Shown: positions 7,059 to 16,051 of the stretch, piece after piece
How the letters are laid out: every line of letters begins with the position of its first letter
Numbering within the stretch: the stretch's first letter is position 1
DNA from: Azoarcus_F sp036734105
Lineage (GTDB): Bacteria > Pseudomonadota > Gammaproteobacteria > Burkholderiales > Rhodocyclaceae
DNA length: 64,000 nt
Direction: 5' to 3'
NCBI GenBank assembly: GCA_036734105.1
Contig: DAIMZH010000003.1
Coordinates: 62,001-126,000 of the forward strand
Program-made: the position numbers and the translations under genes
The notes under the pieces: model-generated
Databases searched by the model: none
What the model saw: the letters and a program-made list of their open reading frames with translations, nothing else
Told to the model about the DNA's origin: nothing

Positions 7059-8984
7059 TCAACAAGGTTTGGCGATGACGTCCCCTGGCCCTGCCCCGCA
7101 CTCGTTGCGCAGAAAGGCCTCGAACATCAGTAGCGTCCAGATTGGCGTGCTATAGTCGCGCGCGCCGGATTGGTGCGCATCGACGAGGTGTTTCAGATAG
7201 TCCTGCTTGAAAAGACCACTGGACAGCATGGTCTCACCCAGCAAGGCGTCGCGCACCCGCTGGCGCAGCGGACCACGGAACCAGCGCGCCAACGGCACGG
7301 CAAAACCCATCTTGGGCCGATACAGCACCTCGGAAGGCAGATAAGGCTCCATGGCCTTCTTGAAGAAAGCCTTGCCCTGCTGACCGCTGACCTTGAGCCC
7401 GGACGGCAGCGTAGCCAGCCATTCGACGAGTTCATGGTCCATCAAGGGCTCGCGCACTTCCAGCGAATGCGCCATGCTGGCACGATCGACCTTGGTGTTG
7501 ATGTCGCCGACAAGATAGGTCTTCAGGTCTAGATACTGGATCAGTGCCAAGGGGTCGTCCGTGCCAGCCTGTTGCGAATGACGTCGGAACACCTCAAGCG
7601 CGTCATAACCATTGAGTCGCTGGCGAAAGCTGTCCGAATACAGTTGCGCGCGCATGTCGTCGCGCAGCAACGAAACCGAATGAAAATAGGCTTGCACCGA
7701 ATCTTTCGCCAGGCCCTGAAAGGTGGTCTTGGCGCGAAACACCCGAGGCGCCCAGTCGGCCTTGGGGTAAATGCGCCCGAGCAAGCCAAACAGCGGGCGA
7801 CGAACGCTCAAGGGCATGACGCTACGCAGACGCTCTTCCATGGCATGCAAACGATAACGACGATAACCGGCGAAGCTCTCATCGGCGCCATCACCAGACA
7901 AGGCCACCGTGACATGCTTGCGGGCAAGCTGACAGACACGATAAGTGGGAATGGCCGAGCTGTCGGCATAGGGCTCGTCATACAACGAGGCTAGCGTATC
8001 GATCAGGTCAAAATCGTCAGAGCGCACCGTCTCCACATGATGGTGGGTCTGATAGCGCCTGGCCACCATCTCGGCGAAGGCCGACTCGTTGAACGCCGGA
8101 TCATCAAAAGCGATGGAACAGGTATTGACCGGCTCGGACGAAATCCCCGCCATCATTGCCACAACAGCACTCGAGTCTACCCCGCCAGACAGGAAAGCGC
8201 CCAAAGGCACTTCGGCAATCATGCGCAGACGGATGGATTCGCGCAGGCGCTCGACCAGTTCTTCCCCCGCATCCTCCATGGACAGCGGGTTGTCGAGTGA
8301 AAACGAGACATTCCAATATGCCTTTGGTGCCGCGGCCGGCTCGCCGCGTCTGAGCAACAGCGACTCACCCGGCCCAAGCTTGCGTGCGCCCTCGAAAATG
8401 GTGCGCGGCTCGGCGGCATAACCGAGTGCGAAATACTCCTCAAGTGCGCACACATCAATGCGACGGTCAAGTGCCGGGTGCTGCATCAACACCTTGAGTT
8501 CAGAACCAAAGGCAAAGCTGCCGTCTGACAGCAAGGCATAGAACAACGGCTTGACGCCAAGGCGATCCCGGGCAAGAAACAATGTTCCGACATTGCGATC
8601 AAAAACCGCAAAGGCGAACATGCCACGAAAACGTTGTACACAGTCTTCACCCCATGCCTCCCAGGCATGCACAATCACTTCGGTGTCACTGCGGGTGTGA
8701 AAAACATGACCCAGCGCTTCAAGTTCGGGGACCAGCGACTGGTAGTTGTAGATCTCGCCGTTGAAAACAACAATCACCGATCCATCCTCGTTGCACAGAG
8801 GCTGCTGCCCACTGGACAAGTCGATGATGGAAAGACGACGGTGGGCCAACGCTACCCCCGGTTCGAAATGCATCCCCCCCTCGTCCGGGCCGCGATGAAA
8901 CTGCACATGGTTCATGCGCTCAACGAGGGTTCGATCAAAGTCGCGCTTGCCACGCAGGTCAAACAGTCCAGCAATTCCGCACAT
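7059..8984 (-). CDS. XrtA/PEP-CTERM system amidotransferase (asparagine synthase-like, TIGR03108-like)
   Basis: 641 aa. The start is the ATG that gives MCGIAGLFD, because class II glutamine amidotransferases need Cys2 as the mature N-terminal nucleophile; an upstream in-frame start at 9008 would bury it. Residues 2-215 form the glutaminase domain (RGPDEGG, NGEIYNY, GRIS-type pocket). The asparagine-synthase domain begins near 235 with the ATP pyrophosphatase loop LSGGVDSS (about 265-272) and SGDGADE. Members in exosortase loci are thought to amidate a sugar acid of the exopolysaccharide rather than make free asparagine. That role is inferred from context. The gene is separated from the upstream glycosyltransferase by 126 bp. 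Confidence 0.88.
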   Translation of the reverse strand: MCGIAGLFDLRGKRDFDRTLVERMNHVQFHRGPDEGGMHFEPGVALAHRRLSIIDLSSGQQPLCNEDGSVIVVFNGEIYNYQSLVPELEALGHVFHTRSDTEVIVHAWEAWGEDCVQRFRGMFAFAVFDRNVGTLFLARDRLGVKPLFYALLSDGSFAFGSELKVLMQHPALDRRIDVCALEEYFALGYAAEPRTIFEGARKLGPGESLLLRRGEPAAAPKAYWNVSFSLDNPLSMEDAGEELVERLRESIRLRMIAEVPLGAFLSGGVDSSAVVAMMAGISSEPVNTCSIAFDDPAFNESAFAEMVARRYQTHHHVETVRSDDFDLIDTLASLYDEPYADSSAIPTYRVCQLARKHVTVALSGDGADESFAGYRRYRLHAMEERLRSVMPLSVRRPLFGLLGRIYPKADWAPRVFRAKTTFQGLAKDSVQAYFHSVSLLRDDMRAQLYSDSFRQRLNGYDALEVFRRHSQQAGTDDPLALIQYLDLKTYLVGDINTKVDRASMAHSLEVREPLMDHELVEWLATLPSGLKVSGQQGKAFFKKAMEPYLPSEVLYRPKMGFAVPLARWFRGPLRQRVRDALLGETMLSSGLFKQDYLKHLVDAHQSGARDYSTPIWTLLMFEAFLRNECGAGPGDVIAKPC

Positions 8985-9110
8985 GGATAAGGTTTCCGTT
9001 GCTGACAACTGGTTGCACGCGTTTAAACGGAGTCCCCGAGCTCAGGGGCTTGCGTCATAACCAGCGTCAGAATCAATCAAGGTTTTAAACAGCGCACATT
9101 TTGCCTCATG

Positions 9111-10301
9111 TCATCGAGATGCGGTGTCTGGTTCTATACGTCGGCACCGCGAGGACTTGTTCAACAAGTCGATATATAGCTCGCGATACTGAGTCACCAT
9201 TCGGGCAATGCTGAAGTGCTTGGCCGCTCGGGCACGGGCAGCCCGACCAACTGCCGAAGAGGTCTTGTCATTCAAAACGTAACTGGCTATGGCCTCCGCC
9301 ATGGCCTCGGGTTGCGCCGGCGGCACCAAAAGGCCGGTATTGCCTGCATCAACCAACTCGCCATTGCCTCCAACATCAGTTGCCACAACCGGCAGCCCGC
9401 TGGCCATGGCTTCAAGAATCGTATTGGAGATACCTTCAGCCCGCGACGGCAGGACGAAGACGTTCATCGCGCGCATGACATCGGGCACGTCAGATCGTTC
9501 GCCCGCGAGCCAGACCAGTTCGCGCAATCCTAACGTGGCAATCGCCTTCTCCAATTGTGGGCGCATACCGCCCTCACCCACAATCATCAAACGCAGATGC
9601 GCACTTGCTTGCGGCCTGGACTGCAACAAATGCGCGAACGCCTGTACCAGGGTCAGTTGATCCTTGATTGCCTGAAGACGTCCAACCGTGCCTATGACGC
9701 GCAGTTCGGTCGCGTTGAAGGGTGACCCGATCAACAGCGCCCGTCCTTCCGATGCAGGACTGAAGCGATCAATATCCACACCATTGCAGATGCGTGTGAT
9801 ACGCGCTTCTGGCACTCCAACACCTTGCTTCAGATAGCGCTCAAGGTGAGCTGACAAAGCCACATAACGCCCGACGAAAGGTTTGTAAAAACGACGGACA
9901 AGCCGGAATCGTAGTTTGCGCCCTTCCGGATCAGAAACATCCCAACCGTGCTCACCGTGAATTCTGACCGGCACGCCAGCCAGCCAGGCAGGCACTTGCG
10001 CTTCGAGCGCGGCCAGATTCCGGGTATGCACAATGTCCGGAGACAGCTCCCTGAACAAGCTGTTAAGACGCGGATAAAGCTTGACTCCGTGCCCCGGGGG
10101 CTTGTTCAACTCAATGAACTCGACATTGAAGCCGGACAAACGCTCACTGAACTTCGGTGAGCGATTTGTGAGCGATACGATGACATGGCGAAATTCGCCT
10201 TGAGGCAGATATCGGATGAGGTTAACCAGCCCGTTCTCAAGCCCACCGGTGTGAAAGCTGTAGACCACATGAACAATGAGCGGCGCCGAAACATGACTCA
10301 T
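9111..10301 (-). CDS. GT4-family glycosyltransferase, XrtA/PEP-CTERM system type (TIGR03088-like)
   Basis: 396 aa GT-B transferase. The N-terminal half starts with VHVVYSFHTGGLENGLVNLI, the hallmark of the sugar transferases found beside exosortase A. The C-terminal half contains IGTVGRLQAIKDQLTLV, MIVGEGG and the donor-site sequence GISNTILEAMASGLPVVATDVGGNGELV, with the conserved EX7E pattern. It adds a sugar to the growing repeat unit at the cytoplasmic face. Its ATG overlaps the stop of the exosortase gene by 4 nt (ATGA), so the two are made together. Donor and acceptor cannot be read from sequence. Confidence 0.88.
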   Translation of the reverse strand: MSHVSAPLIVHVVYSFHTGGLENGLVNLIRYLPQGEFRHVIVSLTNRSPKFSERLSGFNVEFIELNKPPGHGVKLYPRLNSLFRELSPDIVHTRNLAALEAQVPAWLAGVPVRIHGEHGWDVSDPEGRKLRFRLVRRFYKPFVGRYVALSAHLERYLKQGVGVPEARITRICNGVDIDRFSPASEGRALLIGSPFNATELRVIGTVGRLQAIKDQLTLVQAFAHLLQSRPQASAHLRLMIVGEGGMRPQLEKAIATLGLRELVWLAGERSDVPDVMRAMNVFVLPSRAEGISNTILEAMASGLPVVATDVGGNGELVDAGNTGLLVPPAQPEAMAEAIASYVLNDKTSSAVGRAARARAAKHFSIARMVTQYRELYIDLLNKSSRCRRIEPDTASR

Positions 10302-11860
10302 CGCTGCTCCCGAACCTCTCGAAGCATCAGATCGATGCCGTCGCGATGATCAGCAAGAAAGCGTTCGACCAGCGCACTGGCGTCAGCGCTCTCGCTTTCA
10401 AGCGGGGTCAGTACAGCAATGAATGCTGCGTCATCCGGACTACCGGTAATGCGATCTGCCGCCAGTTTGATCTTGGCGATTTCGTCGCGCGTGATGAGGT
10501 GGCCATCACTCCAGTACCAATGCCAAACGCCAAGCACTTTCCCATCGTAACTGATGATGGTCCGGAGGACATCGCCAACTGGGCTACTTACAATGCGACG
10601 GGTGACCTGCTTCCAATGCAAACCGGTGTCGTAGTCCCTGATGGTCAACCGATTGTCCCAGGTGATCAGTTCCTGACCTTTGCGCTGATCAGCATAATAG
10701 GCCACGAAGAGCCCAACCTCGCGCCCATCCTCAAGTTTATAGGTCTGATAAACCCGGCCACGGTAGCCACCGTATATGGGAAGGTAATCATGGAAAAGGG
10801 TGTCTCCTGCGGTCCAGGCGCTGGCTGGCTCTGGAGCACTTACCGCAAGCTCGTATGGCGCAACCGGGGCATCGATTCGGGCAAGCACCAAGGGAAAAAG
10901 ACCAACCAGAAGCAGCACCGGCAACGCTCGTGCGCCTTTGGCAACAGGCGTGATCTCGGATTTCGAAATCGAGCTGAAACGCACTTCCGGTGTTTCGATC
11001 GGGTCACGCCAGAATGACCCCACCCAGAACATCAGAAGAATGATGGCGCCGAAAAACACCCAACCGTAAATGAGGTGATCAACGCCAGCCGCCAGACGGT
11101 TGTCGGTCAAGTGACCAAGCATGACGATAAAATAAGCGCGAAGCCAGTTGGCAATGATTGGTACAGCAATCGCGACAATGACAAAGATCCAGCGCTTTCG
11201 CCAGCCATTGTAGTTAAGATAGGCAAACAAGGTTCCGACCATCAATGACGCGATCAGATAACGCAAACCACTACACGCCTCGACAACAGACCAGCGACCA
11301 CTAGGGATAACGAAGAACAGCCCTTCCTGATACACAGGAATGCCAGAGGCGCGCAGCGCAAACACTGTAAATTCAGCGGTATAGTGCATCAGCACTGGCA
11401 TCAGAAATTCACCGATGGGCACGCCGAACAGTAAAAACCCCAAGGGAAAACTAAGCTCCCGAGCTGCACGCAAACCGATCAATCCAACTATGCAGCCGAT
11501 GATCAAGAATGCAAGTGCAGCATGGGAGAGCGCATTGACGTTGGCCATCTGACCAAGCAACCACGCCAGCCCGGCGAGCGCCACAGGCACGACCATCCAC
11601 GGATTCGGGCAAACCGAAACGCCGACAAGATACTCCCGACGCGTCCAGATCAGCCAGGCACAAATCGGCAGGACAAGCAGTCCGTGCGCGAAAGTTTCAG
11701 ACCGCCACCAGATATCGACCACCTGCAGCGCGGTACTCCAGTAGATCGCCACAGTCCACACAAGCCCGACAACCAAGGCGATCGCGATGGCACCAGCTCC
11801 GGTGTCAATCGGCCTGCCGACACCAGTTATCGGCTCATTTCTTTGCAAGATAGTCTCCAT
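10298..11860 (-). CDS. xrtA: Exosortase A with C-terminal EpsI domain
   Basis: 520 aa inner-membrane cysteine protease/transpeptidase that recognises the C-terminal PEP-CTERM signal of exported proteins. About eight hydrophobic segments fill the first 300 residues. The catalytic triad expected for exosortases is visible: Cys196 in VVEACSGLRY, Arg241 in ANWLRAYF and His262 in VDHLIYGWVFFG. After about residue 310 a soluble domain of the EpsI/DUF3485 type follows (YRGRVYQTYKLEDGREVGLFVAYY), probably periplasmic, fused here rather than encoded separately. The start chosen is the ATG at 11860, 8 nt after the FemAB-like stop; an upstream frame would overlap that gene. It ends in a 4-nt overlap with the next glycosyltransferase. 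No obvious PEP-CTERM substrate is encoded in the window. Confidence 0.93.
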   Translation of the reverse strand: METILQRNEPITGVGRPIDTGAGAIAIALVVGLVWTVAIYWSTALQVVDIWWRSETFAHGLLVLPICAWLIWTRREYLVGVSVCPNPWMVVPVALAGLAWLLGQMANVNALSHAALAFLIIGCIVGLIGLRAARELSFPLGFLLFGVPIGEFLMPVLMHYTAEFTVFALRASGIPVYQEGLFFVIPSGRWSVVEACSGLRYLIASLMVGTLFAYLNYNGWRKRWIFVIVAIAVPIIANWLRAYFIVMLGHLTDNRLAAGVDHLIYGWVFFGAIILLMFWVGSFWRDPIETPEVRFSSISKSEITPVAKGARALPVLLLVGLFPLVLARIDAPVAPYELAVSAPEPASAWTAGDTLFHDYLPIYGGYRGRVYQTYKLEDGREVGLFVAYYADQRKGQELITWDNRLTIRDYDTGLHWKQVTRRIVSSPVGDVLRTIISYDGKVLGVWHWYWSDGHLITRDEIAKIKLAADRITGSPDDAAFIAVLTPLESESADASALVERFLADHRDGIDLMLREVREQR

Positions 11861-11868
11861 GACTTGAC

Positions 11869-12906
11869 TCAACCCAGATTCCGTACAATCAGCGGCCCGA
11901 GCGCATTGGCAACCCGAAGCGGCAGATGCCGCCACAAGGCGATGAAGGTCCGATACTTGGGGTTATTCGGGTTGTTCTGAGGAACGCTATCCCGTTTGTA
12001 CAGACGAAACTCGTAAGACAAGACTCGAGGCTCGAAACCCCAGTTTTTCTTGAAACTGAAAGGTCCTGTGCCAACTTTGCTGCGCCCATAATCGAACAGC
12101 CGGACACCTCGCTCACAAGCGCGACGCATCAACTCCCAATATTTGAAATCATTCGCGGCAAGGTCGCGCGCAAGCACGTCATCTCCTGCGTAATATGGCA
12201 AAACTTCGTCGCGAAAGTAAAAACTCAGCACCGACGACAATGGTCGGCCTTCACTACTGGTCACAGTCAGCACTTCACAGCGTTCGCCAAAGGTGGACTT
12301 CAGACTGGCAAAATAGCGCTTAGGCAGTGCCGGTGTGCCATGTCTCAACACGTTGTCGGCATACAGTGCAAAAAACCGCTCGACGTCATCGTCAACATTC
12401 GAAACGAGTCCATTAGCTATCCCTTTGCGAACCATCGCGCGCTGCTTGCGGGGAATCGCCTTCATGTTTGCGTCGACATCGGGCAGGATAGCCTTGCGAA
12501 AAGTGTAATAGATATCCTGACGCGGCCAGTCTTCATGTCGCGGGGTCATGCGACGGAACTCAAGATGCTCAACGCCCAACTGCAGCGCCAGTTGATCTGC
12601 ATGTTCCTCAAGAGCAGCCAGCGCGTCATCCTCACCAATCGCCCCGCCATAGACACAGAACGGCAGCGACGTCAGCGAATGACCGAAGAGTCGGCTACGA
12701 ATCTGGGCCATGGGTAGCACGCCAACGATCTCGCCAGAGCGCTCTGCATAAAGAAAATGACAACGATGTTTGAAGACGTCCGAAATAATGTCCGACCATG
12801 CTGCCAGATGAAAGAAAGTAGCGTCGGGACAGCGTTCAACAAACGCATCCCATCGGGGGTAATCCGAACGATCAAGAACTTTTACGGAAAGCAAGAGGGA
12901 GTCCAT
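11869..12906 (-). CDS. FemAB-like acyl/aminoacyl transferase of the XrtA system
   Basis: 345 aa. The pattern of the FemAB/GNAT superfamily is visible: ATFFHLAAWSDII near the N-terminus, then a second GNAT half with LPYYAGDDVLARDLAANDFKYWELMRRACERGVRLFDYGRSK and FKKNWGFEP, the family signature. Related proteins in exosortase A loci are annotated as FemAB-related PEP-CTERM system proteins and may add an amino acid or acyl group to the exopolysaccharide. That role is inferred. It sits between the deacetylase and the exosortase with under 30 bp on either side. The ATG at 12906 was preferred; a TTG at 12921 in the same frame would add five residues. Confidence 0.83.
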   Translation of the reverse strand: MDSLLLSVKVLDRSDYPRWDAFVERCPDATFFHLAAWSDIISDVFKHRCHFLYAERSGEIVGVLPMAQIRSRLFGHSLTSLPFCVYGGAIGEDDALAALEEHADQLALQLGVEHLEFRRMTPRHEDWPRQDIYYTFRKAILPDVDANMKAIPRKQRAMVRKGIANGLVSNVDDDVERFFALYADNVLRHGTPALPKRYFASLKSTFGERCEVLTVTSSEGRPLSSVLSFYFRDEVLPYYAGDDVLARDLAANDFKYWELMRRACERGVRLFDYGRSKVGTGPFSFKKNWGFEPRVLSYEFRLYKRDSVPQNNPNNPKYRTFIALWRHLPLRVANALGPLIVRNLG

Positions 12907-12930
12907 CCAACCAGATGTCAAAAACGGGAT

Positions 12931-13773
12931 TCAGGCTGCGTCGCGGAAAACCTCGTCCGCACGCCCCCAGGAGAAGTCTGACAATAGACGGCGCAAGCGC
13001 CCTTCCATGTGTTCCAGATTGACGTAGTGACGGAAGCGGGTTTTTGCGCTGGCGTCGGCCACCCTTGGCTGTTCGGGATCGATCTCCCACGGATGGAAAT
13101 AAAAGATGGCAGGCTTTTCATCCACACGATTGACCCGACTGATCTGCCTACGGGATAACTCATAGGGCAGGAGCCGGAAATAGCCACCACCGCCAGCAGG
13201 CCAGTTTCGTCCCAGCCAGCGTACGGTGGTTACCGGCACTTCAACCAGACCCGACTTCAACCGATAGGGAAAGCGAGGCGCATCAGGAATGCCATAATGG
13301 TCATGCTTTACCGGATAAACACTTGAACTGTATCGGTAACCCGCCTCAGCGATGCTATCGTGCGCCCACAGATTACTCATGCCAATCGAAAAACTTGGAG
13401 CGCGGTAGCCGACCACCGCCTGCCCAGCGATATCCTCCAGCACCGCCTTGGCAAGTCGGATATCTGCCAAAAACGCATCGGGCGACTGATCGCTAGCCCT
13501 CTCGTGGTTGTAACCATGGCTGGCAAGTTCATGCCCGGCATCAACAATCTTGCGCACTATGGCAGGATAGCGCTCTGCAACCCATCCCAACGTGAAGAAG
13601 GTGGCCTTTGCATCGTGCGCTTCCAGCAATGCAAGCACGCGTTCAACATTAGCCTCAACTCGGCATGGCACAGAGTCCCAAGTATTCCGGGGAAAGTGCG
13701 GGGCCAGGGCAGAAACCTGAAAATAGTCCTCTACATCGACAGTAAACGCATTGGTAATTGTTGTTGCTTGCAT
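12931..13773 (-). CDS. XrtA system polysaccharide deacetylase (NodB domain)
   Basis: 280 aa carbohydrate esterase family 4 protein. The NodB metal site is visible: Asp13/Asp16 in FTVDVEDYF, and His86 and His90 in the SHGYNH motif. The GYRAPSFSIG motif and the C-terminal FYFHPWEID motif complete the catalytic pocket. It removes N-acetyl groups from polysaccharide, here probably from HexNAc residues of the exopolysaccharide. No signal peptide is evident, as is usual for the DUF3473-containing members linked to exosortase A, so it may act on cytoplasmic or lipid-linked intermediates. The upstream wecB stop is 15 bp away. The ATG at 13773 was chosen over a GTG directly before it. Confidence 0.9.
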   Translation of the reverse strand: MQATTITNAFTVDVEDYFQVSALAPHFPRNTWDSVPCRVEANVERVLALLEAHDAKATFFTLGWVAERYPAIVRKIVDAGHELASHGYNHERASDQSPDAFLADIRLAKAVLEDIAGQAVVGYRAPSFSIGMSNLWAHDSIAEAGYRYSSSVYPVKHDHYGIPDAPRFPYRLKSGLVEVPVTTVRWLGRNWPAGGGGYFRLLPYELSRRQISRVNRVDEKPAIFYFHPWEIDPEQPRVADASAKTRFRHYVNLEHMEGRLRRLLSDFSWGRADEVFRDAA

Positions 13774-13788
13774 CACTTGGTGCTCCAG

Positions 13789-14946
13789 TTACTTGCTCGC
13801 CGTCGGCTGGCAATGGCGGTTCGCAAGCCATTCGGCAAGATGCGCGGCAATCCGTTGTGCCGCCCGACCATCCCACAATTCAGGCGCATTGCCACGCTTG
13901 CCTCCGTCAGCAAGCGTCTGTTGCGCTGCATGAATAATAGCTTCCCGTCGGGTACCCACCAGTGTATTAGTGCCTTGCTCGACTGTGATTGGTCGCTCAG
14001 TGTTTTCACGTATCGTGATGCATGGCACGCCCAGGGCGGTTGTCTCTTCCTGCAAACCGCCAGAGTCGGTCAGGACCAGGGTCGCGCGGGACATCAAACC
14101 CAGCATCTCCAGATATCCCTGCGGCGGCAAGACGATGAAGCGCGGATTGGCGAGCCGGTCAAGCATCCCAAAGCGCTGAAGATTGGATCGGGTCCGGGGG
14201 TGAAGCGCAAACACCAGTGGAATATTGGTCGCCACCTCGGACAGCGCGTCAAAGATATGCGCCAGGGTATCGGGCTCGTCCACATTGGACGGTCGATGCA
14301 AGGTGACGACACCATAGCCCTTATCGATCAGCGCGTCATCAAACCCCTCCTTGACTAACACGCTGGCAACTGACGCGGCCTTGTCCAGGTTTGCGCGCAG
14401 GCAATCAATCATCACGTTGCCGACGAAAATGACACGATCGCGGTCGATCCCTTCCCGAACGAGATTTTCAAGCGCGCTGCGTTCGGTCGTGTACAGCAGA
14501 TCTGAAATCTGGTCGGTCAGCACCCGGTTTATTTCTTCAGGCATTGCGCGATCATTGCTTCTCAATCCCGCTTCAACATGAACAACCGGAACGCCCTTCT
14601 TGCTGGCCACCAACGCACACGCGATTGTGGAATTGACGTCGCCAACTACCAGCACTGCGGCAGCCCCCTGGGCGTCAATCACTGGCTCAAAACGCTTCAT
14701 GATCTCGGCAGTCTGTACAGCATGACTGGCTGAGCCAACCTCAAGGTTGATGTCCGGTTGAGGCAGCTCCAGGTCAGCAAAAAGCCGGTCATTCATCGCC
14801 GCATCGTAGTGCTGTCCTGTGTGTACCAGGAGGCAGGGAATAGGCGGATTATTGGCCTTGAACGCCTTTATGATAGGCGCCATCTTCATGTAGTTCGGGC
14901 GCGCACCCACAACACAAATGACCGGACCTTTGTCGACGTTCTGCAT
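13789..14946 (-). CDS. wecB: UDP-N-acetylglucosamine 2-epimerase (non-hydrolysing)
   Basis: 385 aa GT-B fold epimerase that interconverts UDP-GlcNAc and UDP-ManNAc in the cytoplasm. Conserved stretches include VGARPNYMKMAPI, LLVHTGQHYD, HVEAGLRS, NEI-type MPEEINRVLTDQISD, VTLHRPSNVD and the C-terminal LTDSGGLQEETTALGVPC with TERPITVEQGTN. Length matches the family. It lies inside the XrtA operon, so ManNAc or ManNAcA is a likely component of the polymer, consistent with the deacetylase next door. The previous gene ends at 14949, and the ATG at 14946 is preferred over an in-frame TTG at 14952. Confidence 0.93.
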   Translation of the reverse strand: MQNVDKGPVICVVGARPNYMKMAPIIKAFKANNPPIPCLLVHTGQHYDAAMNDRLFADLELPQPDINLEVGSASHAVQTAEIMKRFEPVIDAQGAAAVLVVGDVNSTIACALVASKKGVPVVHVEAGLRSNDRAMPEEINRVLTDQISDLLYTTERSALENLVREGIDRDRVIFVGNVMIDCLRANLDKAASVASVLVKEGFDDALIDKGYGVVTLHRPSNVDEPDTLAHIFDALSEVATNIPLVFALHPRTRSNLQRFGMLDRLANPRFIVLPPQGYLEMLGLMSRATLVLTDSGGLQEETTALGVPCITIRENTERPITVEQGTNTLVGTRREAIIHAAQQTLADGGKRGNAPELWDGRAAQRIAAHLAEWLANRHCQPTASK

Positions 14947-14948
14947 AT

Positions 14949-16040
14949 TCAAACTTCATCCTTCCTTCTGTCTTCATCTTGCCTGACGGCATTCAGCAAA
15001 TGGCTCAATACGTCGAGCACTTGTCCTAGCGATTGTTCGATATTGACCAGGCGGGCCTCAAGACGCTTTACGTCGTGGTCCTGAGCAAGCTGAGAAGCAC
15101 GCTCGGCAAGATCACCTGGCACAATCAGACGAGTGGCATCCACCGCAGGCAGCCCGGCCCCCCTTATGGTTGCAGTCTCGCCTGGCGGAGAAACAGCAGA
15201 AGCCGACCTTGGCTGTGCGCTGGGAGAACGAAACTCTTCGTTGAGCTCAGCAATCACGTTCCGCGCGTCCGCTCCGCTAATGCGATGGGAGTCACCAAGG
15301 TAGGCAGCAAGCAGCAAGCGATCACACAAGCTGTTGATACGCCTTGGCACTCCGGCCGTGTAACGATAGATGGCCTCGTAGGCATCGCTATCAAACACTG
15401 GGTCGCTTTGCCAACCGACTCGCGTTAGACGATGTTCAATGTAGGCTCTGGTCTCCTCCGCATCCATAGGGCCCAGATGATAGGTGGCGATGACCCGTTG
15501 CCGGAGTTGCTGCATGTCCGGCCCTTGCATGATGCTGCGAAACTCGGGTTGCCCCACCAGAAAACTCTGCAGCAATGCATGGTCTTCAAGCTGAAAGTTG
15601 GACAACATGCGAAGCTCCTCAACAGCTTGCTGGCTGAGGTTTTGAGCCTCGTCAACGATCAGCAAGGCTCGTTTGCCGGAGGCTGCGAGCGACACAAAGA
15701 ATGTTTCAAGTGCAAGCAGAAGGCCAGCCTTGTCAAGCCCTCGGTGTGGCACACCAAATGACGAAGCGACCATACGCAAAATGTCGTTGGCGTCCAACTG
15801 GGTACTGACCAGATTGGCAGCCACAACCTTGTCGTGATCAAGTCGCTCCATCAGGCTGCGCAGCAAAGTGGTTTTGCCCGCACCAATTTCACCCGTTACA
15901 ACGATGAAACCCTCGCTCTGGTGCAAACCATACTCCAGATAGGCCATCGCCCGCTTATGGCCACGACTGGCAAAGAGAAAACCAGGGTCAGGATTAAGCT
16001 GAAAAGGCTTGCCAGTGAGATTGAAAAAAGATTCGTACAT
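14949..16040 (-). CDS. XrtA system-associated ATPase (ExeA/GspA-like, TIGR03015-like)
   Basis: 363 aa AAA+ ATPase. The start MYESFFNLTGKPFQLNPDPGF is typical of the ExeA-like family. Walker A GEIGAGKT (about 50-57) and Walker B LLIVDEAQ (about 127-133) are intact, and AGVPRRINSLCDR marks the sensor-2 region. The C-terminal 80 residues are low in conservation, ending in a short helical, charged stretch. ExeA proteins power assembly of secretion channels; the version in exosortase A loci probably helps build the polysaccharide or protein export complex. This is inference from relatives. It ends just before wecB and begins 11 bp after the beta-barrel gene. Confidence 0.88.
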   Translation of the reverse strand: MYESFFNLTGKPFQLNPDPGFLFASRGHKRAMAYLEYGLHQSEGFIVVTGEIGAGKTTLLRSLMERLDHDKVVAANLVSTQLDANDILRMVASSFGVPHRGLDKAGLLLALETFFVSLAASGKRALLIVDEAQNLSQQAVEELRMLSNFQLEDHALLQSFLVGQPEFRSIMQGPDMQQLRQRVIATYHLGPMDAEETRAYIEHRLTRVGWQSDPVFDSDAYEAIYRYTAGVPRRINSLCDRLLLAAYLGDSHRISGADARNVIAELNEEFRSPSAQPRSASAVSPPGETATIRGAGLPAVDATRLIVPGDLAERASQLAQDHDVKRLEARLVNIEQSLGQVLDVLSHLLNAVRQDEDRRKDEV

Positions 16041-16051
16041 GTATCCGTCGC

